Shown here: positions 26,991-36,104 of the stretch, one piece after another
How positions within the stretch are numbered: position 1 is the first letter of the stretch
Layout of the letters: each line of letters begins with the position of its first letter
From: an uncultured Eubacteriales bacterium
GTDB taxonomy: Bacteria > Bacillota > Clostridia > Oscillospirales > CAG-272
Direction: 5' to 3'
Assembly: GCA_949747515.1 (NCBI GenBank)
Contig: CATKFO010000042.1
Location: 1 to 63,742 of the forward strand
Length of the DNA stretch: 63,742 bases
The notes under the pieces: generated by a model
Databases searched by the model: none
Seen by the model: the letters and a program-made list of their open reading frames with translations, nothing else
Told to the model about the DNA's origin: nothing
Program-made: the position numbers and the translations under genes

Positions 26991-27668
26991 CTATGATTCA
27001 ATATTATTTTGCGATTTGTCTTGAATATGGCGGGCGGTTGAATCAAAGTCAAGCGGTTCGGCGTCATTATAGACGCAGTCCAATTTACGGCGTTCAGCTC
27101 TCCATGGATTTCCAATAGCGTTCGGCTCACAGAAACATGTTCCGTCGCCGTCCTTATGATTTTCTATAATTTCGTCCTCGCCGCAGTCGTTATCTGATTC
27201 TATAGGATTAGTTGAATCTGAGTCCTCAGAAGAAGAACTGACGTCGTCGGAAAATTCAGTGCAAGCGTCTTCCGGCTGACTGGGAACTTCTATACGATAC
27301 AGCTTTAAGGGCGCCGACCCTACGCTTATAATGTTGTTCCACATTCCCGCGGGTATAAAGACGGCGCATCCGGGCCCGAAGAACTCAGTGATGCCGGGAC
27401 GGTAAGGCGAAGCTCCGATTTTTACAATTCCTCTGCCGCTCGCCGCCTGTATTATTATGTCTCCGTTCATGCTGCATGAAAGACCGCTTTCCTCAGTCGG
27501 GCGAATATTCATTACCGAAAGGCGTAAGTTTTTACCGTTCCACACGGGAGCTGAAAGTGTATTGTTTCTCATGGCCGCGGAGTATAGGTTATATACCTTC
27601 GCATATCCGTCGGCTTCAACGGTTTCGTTCGCGCAGTCGACTTTTACGCATTGTCTTTTACGTCTCAT
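26991..27668 (-). CDS. Cupin-like protein with acidic, Ser/Asp-rich tail
   Basis: A 225-residue minus-strand protein. Residues about 30-130 form a cupin-like beta-barrel segment (SVMNIRPTEESGL, GRGIVKIG, GCAVFIPAGMWNNIISVG), though the classic histidine ligands are mostly missing. Residues about 135-225 are low-complexity and acidic (Ser/Asp/Glu-rich), ending in a hydrophilic tail. Intact cupins of this sort bind a sugar or small ligand; with the His residues lost, a binding rather than catalytic role is inferred. It is transcribed divergently from the ASKHA-fold gene, with AAAGG upstream of the ATG. Confidence 0.6.
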   Translation of the reverse strand: MRRKRQCVKVDCANETVEADGYAKVYNLYSAAMRNNTLSAPVWNGKNLRLSVMNIRPTEESGLSCSMNGDIIIQAASGRGIVKIGASPYRPGITEFFGPGCAVFIPAGMWNNIISVGSAPLKLYRIEVPSQPEDACTEFSDDVSSSSEDSDSTNPIESDNDCGEDEIIENHKDGDGTCFCEPNAIGNPWRAERRKLDCVYNDAEPLDFDSTARHIQDKSQNNIES

Positions 27669-27754
27669 ATATGTTAGAGCCTTTCTGAAGCTTATTTATT
27701 CCATAGCAGTATATGCGCGGCGGAGAAACGCTGTGATTTATAAAAATACTTGTA

Positions 27755-27783
27755 TTGACAACTGTTAACTTGGCCGATATAAT
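27755..27783 (+). promoter_or_regulatory. Perfect consensus sigma-A promoter
   Basis: TTGACA at 27755-27760, 17-bp spacer, TATAAT at 27778-27783. It overlaps the upstream part of the open frame, which confirms that translation starts later, at 27824. Confidence 0.9.
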
Positions 27784-27823
27784 TAAGATATGCTTTGTAC
27801 TGAAAAGAGGAGGAAAACTGGAT

Positions 27824-28924
27824 ATGAGCGCCATTAGACTGAACGGAATCTCGATAGAAGACGTCCCTGACCTATACAATTTTAAAGAATTCAAGGGCTT
27901 TTCAGCGTACGACATTTTCTCTTCCGGCTCCTTGATTGGAGCCGTAGGACAAAATGCGGAAAGTCTTGGCATAGACCTTAAAACTTCTGACGCAAGCGAT
28001 CTGCCCAAATATTTATCGGCCGCCCTTGAAAGCGGTTCAGAGAGAATTCGATCGGCGGCTGAATCTATAGCGTCCGACTTCGGCAGGCGGCTTGGACTGA
28101 TTTTTTTTGCGATGAAAACGGCGAGCGAAAAGACAAGATTTGCGAACGACAGATACGAGGACGAGGACTGGCGGCCATGGACAGGAGTGAATAAAATATT
28201 TCTTTCCGGAGGCCTTGCAAACGGAAAGCTGGGGGAGAATCTTTGCCGATACGCCAATGAACTTATAAAAGAACTTGGCGTCATTGACGTAAATATTTGT
28301 ACGAGCCGTTATCCTTCGCACGATCAACTCATCGGATGCGCGAGAGCTAATTCCGATAACGCGTCGCGGGCCGTAGTTTTTGATTTCGGACATTCGTTTG
28401 TTAAAAGCGCGGTCGCTTCATACGCGAAGTCGTCTGAAGGATCGCATGGCGTTGTGCGTTTAGACGTAGATAAAAAAATTCCAAGCCGTCATATGGGCCG
28501 CGGATATACGGACGCCGACGCCGAATATAAAGAAGCGGTTTTGCTGCATGAATTTATAGCGAACGTCGTAGCTTCGCGATTTAGTAGACTTTCGGAAGAC
28601 GACAAACGTCTGCCGCCGTCCCGGAATATAGTAATAAGCATAGCGAATAATGTTTCAGACGGAAGCATAGGTTACGGAGGATGCTACTACAAGCTGATGC
28701 TCGTTAGTCCAAAATATGAAGAATATCTTTCAAATTTCCTTAGCGAACTTCTTGAAAGAGACGTAACGGTTAAGCTTATTCACGACGGACAGGCCGCCGC
28801 CCTATCAGTCGCCGGAGAGAAAAATTCCGTACTTGTCGCGCTCGGAACGGCCTTCGGAGTTGGGTTCCCTCCCGAAAGCGACGAAGGACTAAGACCGGCT
28901 GAAAATCTTATAATTTCCGGATAG
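27824..28924 (+). CDS. ASKHA (hexokinase/ROK-like) fold protein of unknown role, possibly permuted
   Basis: A 366-residue protein with sugar-kinase/actin-like motifs. A glycine-rich adenosine-type motif, KIFLSGGLANGKLGENL, occurs near residue 120. A phosphate-1-like strand-turn, AVVFDFGHSFVKSAVA, occurs near 185. A HDGQAAALSVAG ... VALGTAFGVGF block like the ROK phosphate-2 region is near the C-terminus. In ordinary ROK kinases the adenosine motif comes last, so the order here looks circularly permuted. No ROK zinc motif is seen. AGGAGG lies before the ATG at 27824 and a consensus promoter is just upstream. Ligand and reaction are unknown; the next gene is a sugar-type oxidoreductase. Confidence 0.6.
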   Translation: MSAIRLNGISIEDVPDLYNFKEFKGFSAYDIFSSGSLIGAVGQNAESLGIDLKTSDASDLPKYLSAALESGSERIRSAAESIASDFGRRLGLIFFAMKTASEKTRFANDRYEDEDWRPWTGVNKIFLSGGLANGKLGENLCRYANELIKELGVIDVNICTSRYPSHDQLIGCARANSDNASRAVVFDFGHSFVKSAVASYAKSSEGSHGVVRLDVDKKIPSRHMGRGYTDADAEYKEAVLLHEFIANVVASRFSRLSEDDKRLPPSRNIVISIANNVSDGSIGYGGCYYKLMLVSPKYEEYLSNFLSELLERDVTVKLIHDGQAAALSVAGEKNSVLVALGTAFGVGFPPESDEGLRPAENLIISG

Positions 28925-28982
28925 CGCAGAACTTTATTTATGGGTTATCAATTGATAATACGTTTAAATTTTACGGCGTATG

Positions 28983-29011
28983 TTGACAATCTCGGCGGAA
29001 AATATTATAAT
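28983..29011 (+). promoter_or_regulatory. Perfect consensus sigma-A promoter
   Basis: TTGACA at 28983-28988, 17-bp spacer, TATAAT at 29006-29011; 29 bp before the oxidoreductase ATG. Confidence 0.9.
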
Positions 29012-29040
29012 CTATTTATAATAAAAACGCGGAGGTAAAA

Positions 29041-30111
29041 ATGAACCGTAAAGTAGGATATATTGGATTTGGAAATATGGGCGGAGGATATCATTACGAG
29101 ACGGCGACGAGAGACGATATTCCGTTTACTCCAATAGCAGTATACGATATAAATCCCGAGGTGAGAAAAACGGCGGAATCGAGAGGGCTCGCAGTATTTG
29201 ACAATATCGACGATTTTCTCGCGTCCAAGCTTTTTGATTTTGTAGTTGTAGCAACTCCTAATCAGTATCATTGCAAGTATGTGTGCGCGGCTCTTGAAGC
29301 GGGATATGACGTAATGTGCGAGAAACCGGTCGCCATGAATGTTCCGGAGCTTGAAAAGATGATCGAAACTTCAAAGAGAGTCGGCAAGCTGTTCACAGTT
29401 CATCACAACAGACGCTGGGACAGAGATTATATAATGCTGAAACAGGTTATCGAAAGCGGAAAGATCGGGAAAATACACTCTATTGAGAATAGAGTCCACG
29501 AAAAGGATGAAAGCGGTCAAATGTTTGGCTGGCGAATGTTTGCCGATCACGGCGGCGGAGAATTCGGAGACTGGGGGATACACGTGCTCGACCAGACGCT
29601 CGACCTTATCAGAGAGCCTGTTAAGTCCGTTACCGCTTCAATTATTCCGCTTAATTCTCACGATGAAATCGACGATTATGCTAAAATTCTCATTACGTTT
29701 GAGAGCGGACTTACAGCTCAGGTTGAAGCAAGTACCTGCGCGCCCTTTCCGCTTCCGAAATGGGTGGCATACGGTAACAGAGGAGCTGTGAAGATCAATA
29801 AGATATACGACGATACCGGCGTCGTCAGATATATGAATAAGTATCATTTTGAGACGGAAAACACTACCGTTTATCCTGATGAAAAGGTATCGACGCGTCC
29901 GTTTGAGAAGCTTATCGTTGACGAATGGGCAGAGGATAAACTTCCTTACGCTCCAGTCGAGCAGGATTGGGCCGATCTTTACAAAAACGTAGGCGATGCA
30001 TTGGATGGAACCGGGGAACTTGCGGTAACTCCCGAAAGCGTTCTCAGATGCTTTAAGGTGTTTGAAGCCGCTCTTATTTCATCAAAGGAAAAGAGATCGG
30101 TACAGCTGTAA
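29041..30111 (+). CDS. Gfo/Idh/MocA family oxidoreductase
   Basis: NAD(P)-dependent oxidoreductase of 356 residues. The N-terminal Rossmann domain begins KVGYIGFGNMGGGYH. The catalytic E-K-P motif is in CEKPVAMN, and the substrate-domain segment with the conserved His is GGGEFGDWGIHVLDQTLDL. Members act on sugars, inositols or related polyols; the exact substrate is not readable. GGAGG precedes the ATG, it has its own consensus promoter, and a perfect terminator follows, so it forms a single-gene unit. Confidence 0.9.
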   Translation: MNRKVGYIGFGNMGGGYHYETATRDDIPFTPIAVYDINPEVRKTAESRGLAVFDNIDDFLASKLFDFVVVATPNQYHCKYVCAALEAGYDVMCEKPVAMNVPELEKMIETSKRVGKLFTVHHNRRWDRDYIMLKQVIESGKIGKIHSIENRVHEKDESGQMFGWRMFADHGGGEFGDWGIHVLDQTLDLIREPVKSVTASIIPLNSHDEIDDYAKILITFESGLTAQVEASTCAPFPLPKWVAYGNRGAVKINKIYDDTGVVRYMNKYHFETENTTVYPDEKVSTRPFEKLIVDEWAEDKLPYAPVEQDWADLYKNVGDALDGTGELAVTPESVLRCFKVFEAALISSKEKRSVQL

Positions 30112-30153
30112 TGCTTTAGCTGAATATTACATAATAAATAACGGGGTAGCTTA

Positions 30154-30187
30154 AGGGAGGAGTTGAGTATGAAAGCAACTCCTCCCT
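30154..30187 (+). terminator. Terminator after the oxidoreductase
   Basis: AGGGAGGAGTTG and CAACTCCTCCCT form a perfect 12-bp stem around a 10-base loop. Followed by a modest T-stretch (AATCGTTTT). Confidence 0.75.
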
Positions 30188-30432
30188 AATCGTTTTCGCA
30201 CGCAAATATGATATATAAACCGGAATTTGAAACACACGGTTTTTTAGCGGTTATTACTCCTCGCAGGCTATCAATAAAATCCTCTGAAAGTATTGAAAAC
30301 AAAGGATTTATCGCAGTTAAAACACCTTATCCCCTTATATGATTTCGCCTTAGGCCGCCTTCAGCCTCGCGCCTAATAATGGCAAAAACAAGGGAAGATA
30401 AATTCACATTATTTAGAACTGAAGATGAAAAA

Positions 30433-31125
30433 ATGGTAGATATAATAGATCAATGGAATAGCGCTGCTTCAAAATATATGAAAGATCAGGAACGCTCAGA
30501 ATTTGTTAAAAGCAACAAAAGGGTGGTCCAAACCCGATTCAAACGTTTTAATGGAGAGAAAGTATTAGACCTCGGCTGTGGTTATGGCTTTTTTACAGAT
30601 TATTTCAGAAACATTGGGGCAAATGCAATAGGAATTGATGGCTCTGAAAAAATGATTGAATTGGCTCGGGACCGATACCCTATTACTGAGTTTTCTGTTA
30701 TGGATATCACAATGCCTTTTGCTTTTGAAAACAATCAATTTGATGTTATATTCTCCAATCAGGTGTTAATGGATATTGAAGATGTTGATTTTGTGTTTTC
30801 GGAATGCAAAAGAATACTTAAAACAGGGGGAATATTGTATTATTCAATAGTTCATCCCGCATTTTTTGATTGTCATTGGCAGAAAGACGAAAACGGATAC
30901 CGGTACGCTAAAGTAATGGATAAGTACATTACACCATATCAATTCACGCAAGAGTTTTGGGGGGAGACAGAGCATTTTCACCGTCCGTTGTCCTATTACT
31001 TAAATGTTGCGGCACAAAACGGATTTGCATTAAAAGAAACTTGTGAACCCGTTTCATACGATGGAATACATAAAAATAGCGACTTGCCTTTATTATTTTT
31101 TGCCGAATACTTAAAAGCGGATTAA
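30433..31125 (+). CDS. Class I SAM-dependent methyltransferase
   Basis: A 230-residue methyltransferase with SAM motif I VLDLGCGYGFFTDYF, the acidic ribose-binding residue in GIDGSEKMIELA, and motif IV-like VIFSNQVLMDIEDV. The UbiE/Coq5-like fold acts on small molecules, but the substrate is unknown. The frame is open back to an ATG at 30379, but neither start has a good ribosome site; the ATG at 30433 gives the usual family N-terminus (MVDIIDQWN). Base use is AT-rich compared with the purine genes, in keeping with acquired DNA. A broken, different methyltransferase follows directly. Confidence 0.82.
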   Translation: MVDIIDQWNSAASKYMKDQERSEFVKSNKRVVQTRFKRFNGEKVLDLGCGYGFFTDYFRNIGANAIGIDGSEKMIELARDRYPITEFSVMDITMPFAFENNQFDVIFSNQVLMDIEDVDFVFSECKRILKTGGILYYSIVHPAFFDCHWQKDENGYRYAKVMDKYITPYQFTQEFWGETEHFHRPLSYYLNVAAQNGFALKETCEPVSYDGIHKNSDLPLLFFAEYLKAD

Positions 31126-31149
31126 CTACAATATACCCTTTGCACTAAC

Positions 31150-31872
31150 CATAGGTTTGTTCTTGGCGGAACCTACGGCGAATATTCATGGCGGCTTTCA
31201 TCTCTTGGATATGAAGTTCATTTGTTTGATTTGTCTGAAACAAATATTAAAATGAGCAAGGAATTGGCGAATGATTATCCAAATATTCGCTTGAAATCGG
31301 CGGTAATGTGCGACGCTTGTTCTATACCACGCCAGGATAAGAGCGCCGACGCCATTTTGCTTATGGCGCCTCTTTACTCTATTACTGAATATGAGGAACG
31401 AATTCTTACTATCAAAGAAAGTTTATCGCCTATTGAAAGACGACGGAGTATTATTTTCTACGACTCTGACACCGTATAGCGTTCTTATTCCACGCATTAC
31501 AACATATCATGCGGGTAATAATACCAAAAAATGAATCAGATAATTCCTCGGTTATTGTAGCCATAGAACGAGCATTGACCGATGGATGTTGGATCAATCC
31601 AGAATGAAAGATAGCAAATGGATTGGGCAGCTCTCACCTTCATACAGCCAAGGCGTTAAAGTATGAATTACTTCATGGAGGGTTCCATAACAACTACCGT
31701 TTACTGAATAATGGGCGGCGTTTGGCTTGCGCCCAATCTTAATAAATTGTTAGAATATGATAAAACGAAAAATATACTTATGAAAACTGTCCGTATGTTG
31801 GATACTTATGAAGAAATTATTGGTCTGTCAGGTCATTTACTTGCAGTCTCAAAAAAAGAGTTGAAAACATGA
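31150..31872 (+). pseudogene. Broken SAM-dependent methyltransferase
   Basis: Three frames carry successive parts of one methyltransferase. 31156-31479 encodes SAM motif I (GGTYGEYSWRLSSLGYEV) through the middle of the fold. Near 31638 a second frame gives LHTAKALKYELLHGGFHN. From 31717 a third frame gives APNLNKLLEYDKTKNILMK through LSGHLLAVSKK, the usual C-terminal end. The N-terminal about 50 residues and a start codon are missing. At least two frameshifts and internal stops make it non-functional. Confidence 0.8.
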
Positions 31873-31958
31873 GCATACGCAAACGTGTCTTTTATATTGC
31901 GCAAAATGTAAGTAGATCACAAAGCCTCTACTATTTTAAATCATGGTTTACAAAGAAA

Positions 31959-32012
31959 CCCCGCTATTTTACCTTTCATTTTGAAAGTATCATAGCGGGG
32001 ATATTTTTCTTT
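31959..32012. terminator. Bidirectional terminator between convergent units
   Basis: CCCCGCTAT (31959-31967) pairs with ATAGCGGGG (31992-32000), with a T-rich tail on the plus side and an A-rich flank on the other. It separates the methyltransferase remnant from the convergent nucleoside hydrolase. Confidence 0.75.
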
Positions 32013-32085
32013 GTTAAATAGAAAATTCCTTATGAGATTCTTTTGAAATGCGCGATACTGTTTTTTATCAAATAGGTTAAAATTC

Positions 32086-33018
32086 TCAGTCTTTGTTTAC
32101 AAGCTTGTTAATGGCGCGCATAGCGTCGGCTACTATAGCCTCTGAGTTAGGGTTTACTCCGTATACGATTTTCCTTCTTGTGGAGTCTATCGCGTACTTA
32201 TGATCGTCGCCCATTAAAGGCGCTGGAATAATACTGAACTCCATTGAGTCGGGAATCGACAACGCTGCGGGACCGGCCAGGTCGCACATAATCTTATACC
32301 ATGTAGTGTTGTATTTTTCTTCGGTAGTTAGCTGGAGCGGCAGGGTCTTACGAAAAAGTTCTGCTCCCGGCGTATCGCCCGTTATGTTTTCAAAATCAGT
32401 ATGGTCGGCGACGATTTTTACGGATCCGAAAGGATCGCAGGGAAGCATAATAAGCGGTATATCCATGTTTAACAGGAGCTGAGACGCGGCGTAGTCGGCG
32501 TAGAGATTCCATTCGTGGAAAGGCTTATTTTCCTCCTCTATACAGTTGCCGCCAAGCCATATTACGCATATCTTGTCCATAATTGACGGATCTATAAGGC
32601 ACGCCGAAACAACGTTAGTACAGGGACCTGTGACGATTACGTATACGGGCTCGTCTGATTTTTTCGCTATCTCTATGATTTTTCTGGCGGCGGGGCTGTC
32701 TGACGGGGCGAAATTTTCGTTTGCAGAGACGCGAGTACGCGCGCCTTCAAGAGCCGGGACGCTTCCGTCGTTCATGCCAAGCTCGCCGAGTACGCGAAGT
32801 ATCTCGTCGTAGCTTTTCAGCATGATCTCCTCTGTGTCGGTTGCAGTCGGTTCTTCATAGTATGCGGCTGCGTTTACGGCGAGCAAATCAATTTTTTCAG
32901 ATCCAAGACAATACGCGAGAGCGTACTGGTCGTCGATCTCAGCACTGAAATCTCCGTCGTGAATTACTTTTTTTACTCTGTCCGATTTTATGTCTGCAAG
33001 AATCTGTTCTGCCGTCAT
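32086..33018 (-). CDS. Inosine/uridine-preferring nucleoside hydrolase family protein
   Basis: Cleaves the N-glycosidic bond of ribonucleosides using bound calcium. The 310-residue protein has the aspartate cluster D21, D23, D29, D30 (HDGDFSAEIDD), close to the family DTDxGxDD, and VIVTGPCTNVVSA, IWLGGN and a C-terminal DDHKYAIDS. The substitutions around the first motif place it in a divergent branch, so nucleoside preference is uncertain. AAGGAG precedes the ATG and a TTTACA-17-TATAAT promoter lies upstream. Confidence 0.85.
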   Translation of the reverse strand: MTAEQILADIKSDRVKKVIHDGDFSAEIDDQYALAYCLGSEKIDLLAVNAAAYYEEPTATDTEEIMLKSYDEILRVLGELGMNDGSVPALEGARTRVSANENFAPSDSPAARKIIEIAKKSDEPVYVIVTGPCTNVVSACLIDPSIMDKICVIWLGGNCIEEENKPFHEWNLYADYAASQLLLNMDIPLIMLPCDPFGSVKIVADHTDFENITGDTPGAELFRKTLPLQLTTEEKYNTTWYKIMCDLAGPAALSIPDSMEFSIIPAPLMGDDHKYAIDSTRRKIVYGVNPNSEAIVADAMRAINKLVNKD

Positions 33019-33110
33019 GTTGTTCTCCTTTATGTATATAAGAATAAGAGGATTGCCGCATTATCTACGTAATAGTCGCTGTACGATTATACTTGCGGAA
33101 CTTCATGCCA

Positions 33111-33139
33111 ATTATAGCATATTTTTTCTGCTTTGTAAA
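33111..33139 (-). promoter_or_regulatory. Sigma-A promoter of the nucleoside hydrolase
   Basis: On the minus strand, TTTACA (33139-33134), 17-bp spacer, TATAAT (33116-33111), about 95 bp before the start codon. Confidence 0.8.
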
Positions 33140-33181
33140 TCGTTTTAATGAGAGCCGTATGATCAATATTATAAACGTCCG

Positions 33182-33774
33182 TCACATTTTTCTATAAAAA
33201 TATCCGAGCTGAAATTGAATATTTCTTTTTATGTCGAATAAAGCCATACATGATCGCTGATAACCGAAGTATCCGGCTTGACGAACGGTTACGTTTTTTT
33301 CGATAAGTCCCATCCGTTTCGCTATTTCCTTGCAGCTGTCGGAAAACCAATAACGGCGCATAAAAACGGCGCGATTCTGGACAGTCAATGTTTCTAAAAA
33401 GTCTTCAATAATTAGGGATAATTCTGCGGTTTCAATTTCTGATTCAACCGTAGTTGGATCTGACATACAAGCTTCGATTTCCTACATTGCAACGGTATGG
33501 GAACCGCTTCTTTTCTGTAATAATTTTTAAGCGATATATTCCGGACGATTTTAAGAATATATGCAGATAAAGGATTGGGGTTTGACGGCGGTATTGCATT
33601 TCATGCGACTAAATAAGCGTCGTTTACACGTTTTTCAACGTCTTGATCATCGTAAGATAGTTTACCACATATTTTACCATATTTGGAGTCAAGCTTACTT
33701 ATCGTCTGTTCTGAACTTTTGAAAAATAATTCAATAACTTTTTCATCATTACTTGCGCGCCGCATCTCTGCCAT
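33182..33774 (-). pseudogene. Broken ECF-type sigma-70 factor
   Basis: Minus-strand translation from an ATG at 33774 gives the region 2 sequence SEQTISKLDSKYGKICGKLSYDDQDVEKRVNDAYLVA. A TGA then stands where these proteins have tryptophan, and reading continues as NAIPPSNPNPLSAYILKIVRNISL. A shifted frame (33466-33182) then carries region 4, LIIEDFLETLTVQNRAVFMRRYWF and SDSCKEIAKRMGL. The linker is shortened. A nonsense codon plus frameshifts mean no functional sigma factor. Confidence 0.8.
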
Positions 33775-34076
33775 TACCTATTATATTATAAGAGTTTTCT
33801 CATAATGGAAAACAAAAAGGAATTTCGTTTTTTTCTCGTGAAACTCCTTTCTGTTTTTAGTTCGAAACCCAATTTCCAAAGACGCATATTAAAAGAGCGA
33901 CGATGTAATATCACTCTTAACCTGAGGCATTTTCAATAAAATGCAGTTGCAACGTTATGGCGCCTATCATCGGTGGATTTGGCCGCTTCTGAAAAAAGCG
34001 AGAGGACCCCGCCTTCTATAGAGTCAATTCGCCTGAGGCGGGAAACGTCTTGATTAAACTCGCTTTGCATAGAACG
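33775..34076. other. Gene-free stretch
   Basis: About 300 bp without a supportable gene. It holds an imperfect hairpin near 33812-33857 (AAAGGA...TTTC with GAAA...TCCTTT) and a CCGCCT/AGGCGG inverted repeat near 34010-34040. Confidence 0.4.
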
Positions 34077-34513
34077 CTATATCCATGCATTCTTAAATCC
34101 ATTCTGTTTTGCCTGTTTCCTATAACCCATTTTTTCATATAAATAGCAGAATTTCGCTTCTTGTAGAATGGTGTCCAGTTGCCATTCTTCCGCTTTCGGA
34201 TATAAAATTTCAACTAGTCGTATTGCTTCTTGCGCGTAACCGCGCCCTTGATATTCCGGCAAAATAGAAATTTGTTTTAATTTCAGCAGTCTATCGAAAT
34301 TACAAATCCTAATTGCGCCGATATGTATATCGCCGTTGCATATAAAGTAATAATCTGTGGCCGGCTCGTTAAATCGTTGAATAGTTCTTTCTATTTTTTC
34401 AGCTCCCGGACTAAAATACATGATATTTTTCGAGCAGAGAACGAAACGATTTTATTTGCATATCAAAGATTTCTTCTCTCTTACATCGTAGCTTTTGTTA
34501 AAGTTTTTTTCAT
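34077..34513 (-). pseudogene. Broken GNAT acetyltransferase
   Basis: From an ATG at 34513 the minus strand reads MKKTLTKAT and hits a stop. A second frame gives EEIFDMQIKSFRSLLEKY. A third (34421-34077) gives the acetyl-CoA-binding core, GAIRICNF, SILPEYQGRGYAQEAIRLVE and CYLYEKMGYRK. The final strand is missing. Two frameshifts plus stops near the start disable it, although the last 114 codons are still open. Confidence 0.75.
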
Positions 34514-34546
34514 ACTTGATACCTTATCTTACACGAAAATTGCTTT

Positions 34547-35320
34547 TTATAATTGAACGTCTTTTTCCTCTATGTATTCTTCCAAGATTTTACTATCTAC
34601 AAACGGAATTAGCGGCCGTATACCGGAAATACCGATTTTATCAAGTATTTCTTTAGCCAACCGATCGAGAAAATTAGAGCTAATGAAAGGAACAATTGAA
34701 GTTAGAGACGCGACGTTTTTTGTCTGTTTATATGCAGCGCATGACAGACTATCTATAAGATCTTTGCTCATAAAAGGAGCGATACAAGTCAATTTACTTA
34801 AATCATTAGTTTGATTGAAGATTTCTAAAGCTTTTTCATCTATTATTGAAGCGCTAACAAAAGGAAGGATTGTCGAAATTGAATCTAATGATTGATTTTT
34901 ATTCAACGCTCCTAGCGCTATGCCGTCAATAAATTCTTGACTTAAAAAAGGCGCCGCGGCGGAAATATCTTTTATGCTCAGACCGTCTTTCTTTGTTAAA
35001 AGAGATTCAACATGATTTTCATGTAAAATAGGGGAGATTTCATTTATTTCTTCTATGCTGATATCGCTGATTGGTTGATTATCCAATAATTGTCTAACAA
35101 TTTTACCGGTTCTTTTATTGTCTAATATTTCGTCTATCGATACGTTAAAAAGAGTAGATAATTCATTTAGTTTTGATATATCCGGCATACTTATCCCTCG
35201 TTCCCAATTAGAAATCGCCTGAAAGCTGATTCCGAGTTTATCTGCAAGTTCCATTTGGGTAATACCGATGGATTTTCTAAATTTACAAATATTGATGCCT
35301 ACTTGACTCATGTTAAACAT
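34547..35320 (-). CDS. XRE-family regulator with tandem helical repeats
   Basis: A 257-residue protein. Residues about 5-60 are a helix-turn-helix XRE domain (GINICKFRKSIGITQMELADKLGISFQAISNWERG). Residues about 75-250 contain five to six tandem repeats of about 29 residues with the pattern S/DxxxxxxxxPF-L/V/M-S-x-x-x-I/L-D, for example AAPFLSQEFIDGIAL, ILPFVSASIIDEKAL, IAPFMSKDLIDSLSC and IVPFISSNFLDRLAK. The repeats should form a helical solenoid for protein-protein contact or ligand sensing. GAGAGG lies ten bases before the first ATG. Target genes are unknown. Confidence 0.8.
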   Translation of the reverse strand: MFNMSQVGINICKFRKSIGITQMELADKLGISFQAISNWERGISMPDISKLNELSTLFNVSIDEILDNKRTGKIVRQLLDNQPISDISIEEINEISPILHENHVESLLTKKDGLSIKDISAAAPFLSQEFIDGIALGALNKNQSLDSISTILPFVSASIIDEKALEIFNQTNDLSKLTCIAPFMSKDLIDSLSCAAYKQTKNVASLTSIVPFISSNFLDRLAKEILDKIGISGIRPLIPFVDSKILEEYIEEKDVQL

Positions 35321-35482
35321 TATTTTATAACCTCTCTGCGCTTTTAATTCAGTATTGAGTTGATCTTATCTTAACATGAATATGCGCCGTAATACAGCAA
35401 GCGCTGGTTGAATAATACGATTAATATTTCAACCAACGCTTGAATGCAATGAAAAAAAGTTTATCAATATAATACCGGGGCG

Positions 35483-36010
35483 TTATATCAGATCTATCCA
35501 ATATCTTTCTAAATTAACCCCTGCTTTTGCATAGAAGACGGTTGATTCATAAGTTCCCCCGTTTGAGACAATAGTTTTACGACTTGCCTCGTTTGAATCG
35601 ATACATGATACCAATATTTTTTTCAGCCCGATTTTTCTGCAATAAGGAAGGCAGTCTCGCAGCATCTGTTTAGCATATCCCTTTTTTCTTTCAGAGGGAC
35701 GAACGCAGTATCCGATGTGTCCTCCGTACTTTTCAAGAAATTCGTTAAAATAATGACGAATCTGAATCATTCCAACAATTCTGTCGTCGCATTCGCGGAC
35801 ATAAATGAATTGTGTTGAAACTACCCAGTGCGCCGGAACGGTTTCCATCTTGGAACAATCATCACAATATTTAATCCAATCGTTAGGATTTTTCAGTCCT
35901 CTCAAGTTATAACATCCGTCCATAGAGCTTCCGTCCTGCAGAAATTCTTCGCGAAAGGATGCTATTTCATCAGAATACTGCGCTGTTGGAGTCTTTAATA
36001 TAAGCTTCAT
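35483..36010 (-). CDS. GNAT family N-acetyltransferase
   Basis: An intact 175-residue acetyltransferase. The acetyl-CoA-binding segment is GGHIGYCVRPSERKKGYAKQMLRDCL (R/Q-x-x-G-x-A-like), followed by VSCIDSNEASRKTIVSNGG, which matches the RimJ/RimL-like branch acting on amino groups of proteins or small molecules. The substrate is not known. GGGAG lies upstream of the ATG. Contrast with the broken GNAT at 34077. Confidence 0.85.
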   Translation of the reverse strand: MKLILKTPTAQYSDEIASFREEFLQDGSSMDGCYNLRGLKNPNDWIKYCDDCSKMETVPAHWVVSTQFIYVRECDDRIVGMIQIRHYFNEFLEKYGGHIGYCVRPSERKKGYAKQMLRDCLPYCRKIGLKKILVSCIDSNEASRKTIVSNGGTYESTVFYAKAGVNLERYWIDLI

Positions 36011-36104
36011 AAATCTCTACTCTCCCATGTTATATAATTATATATTTGGTAGAATTGACTTAATACGCGACGCTTTAGCTTATGATCGCCTTCTTTAATA
36101 TTAT

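Noticed and set aside
33590..33620. TGA read as tryptophan in the sigma factor (alternative code)
   Set aside because: TGA ends intact genes here (for example pyrD and pyrF), and the sigma gene also has frameshifts, so it is simple decay.
34016..34213. A 65-codon minus-strand frame overlapping the GNAT remnant
   Set aside because: It is another reading frame of the broken acetyltransferase, not a separate gene.
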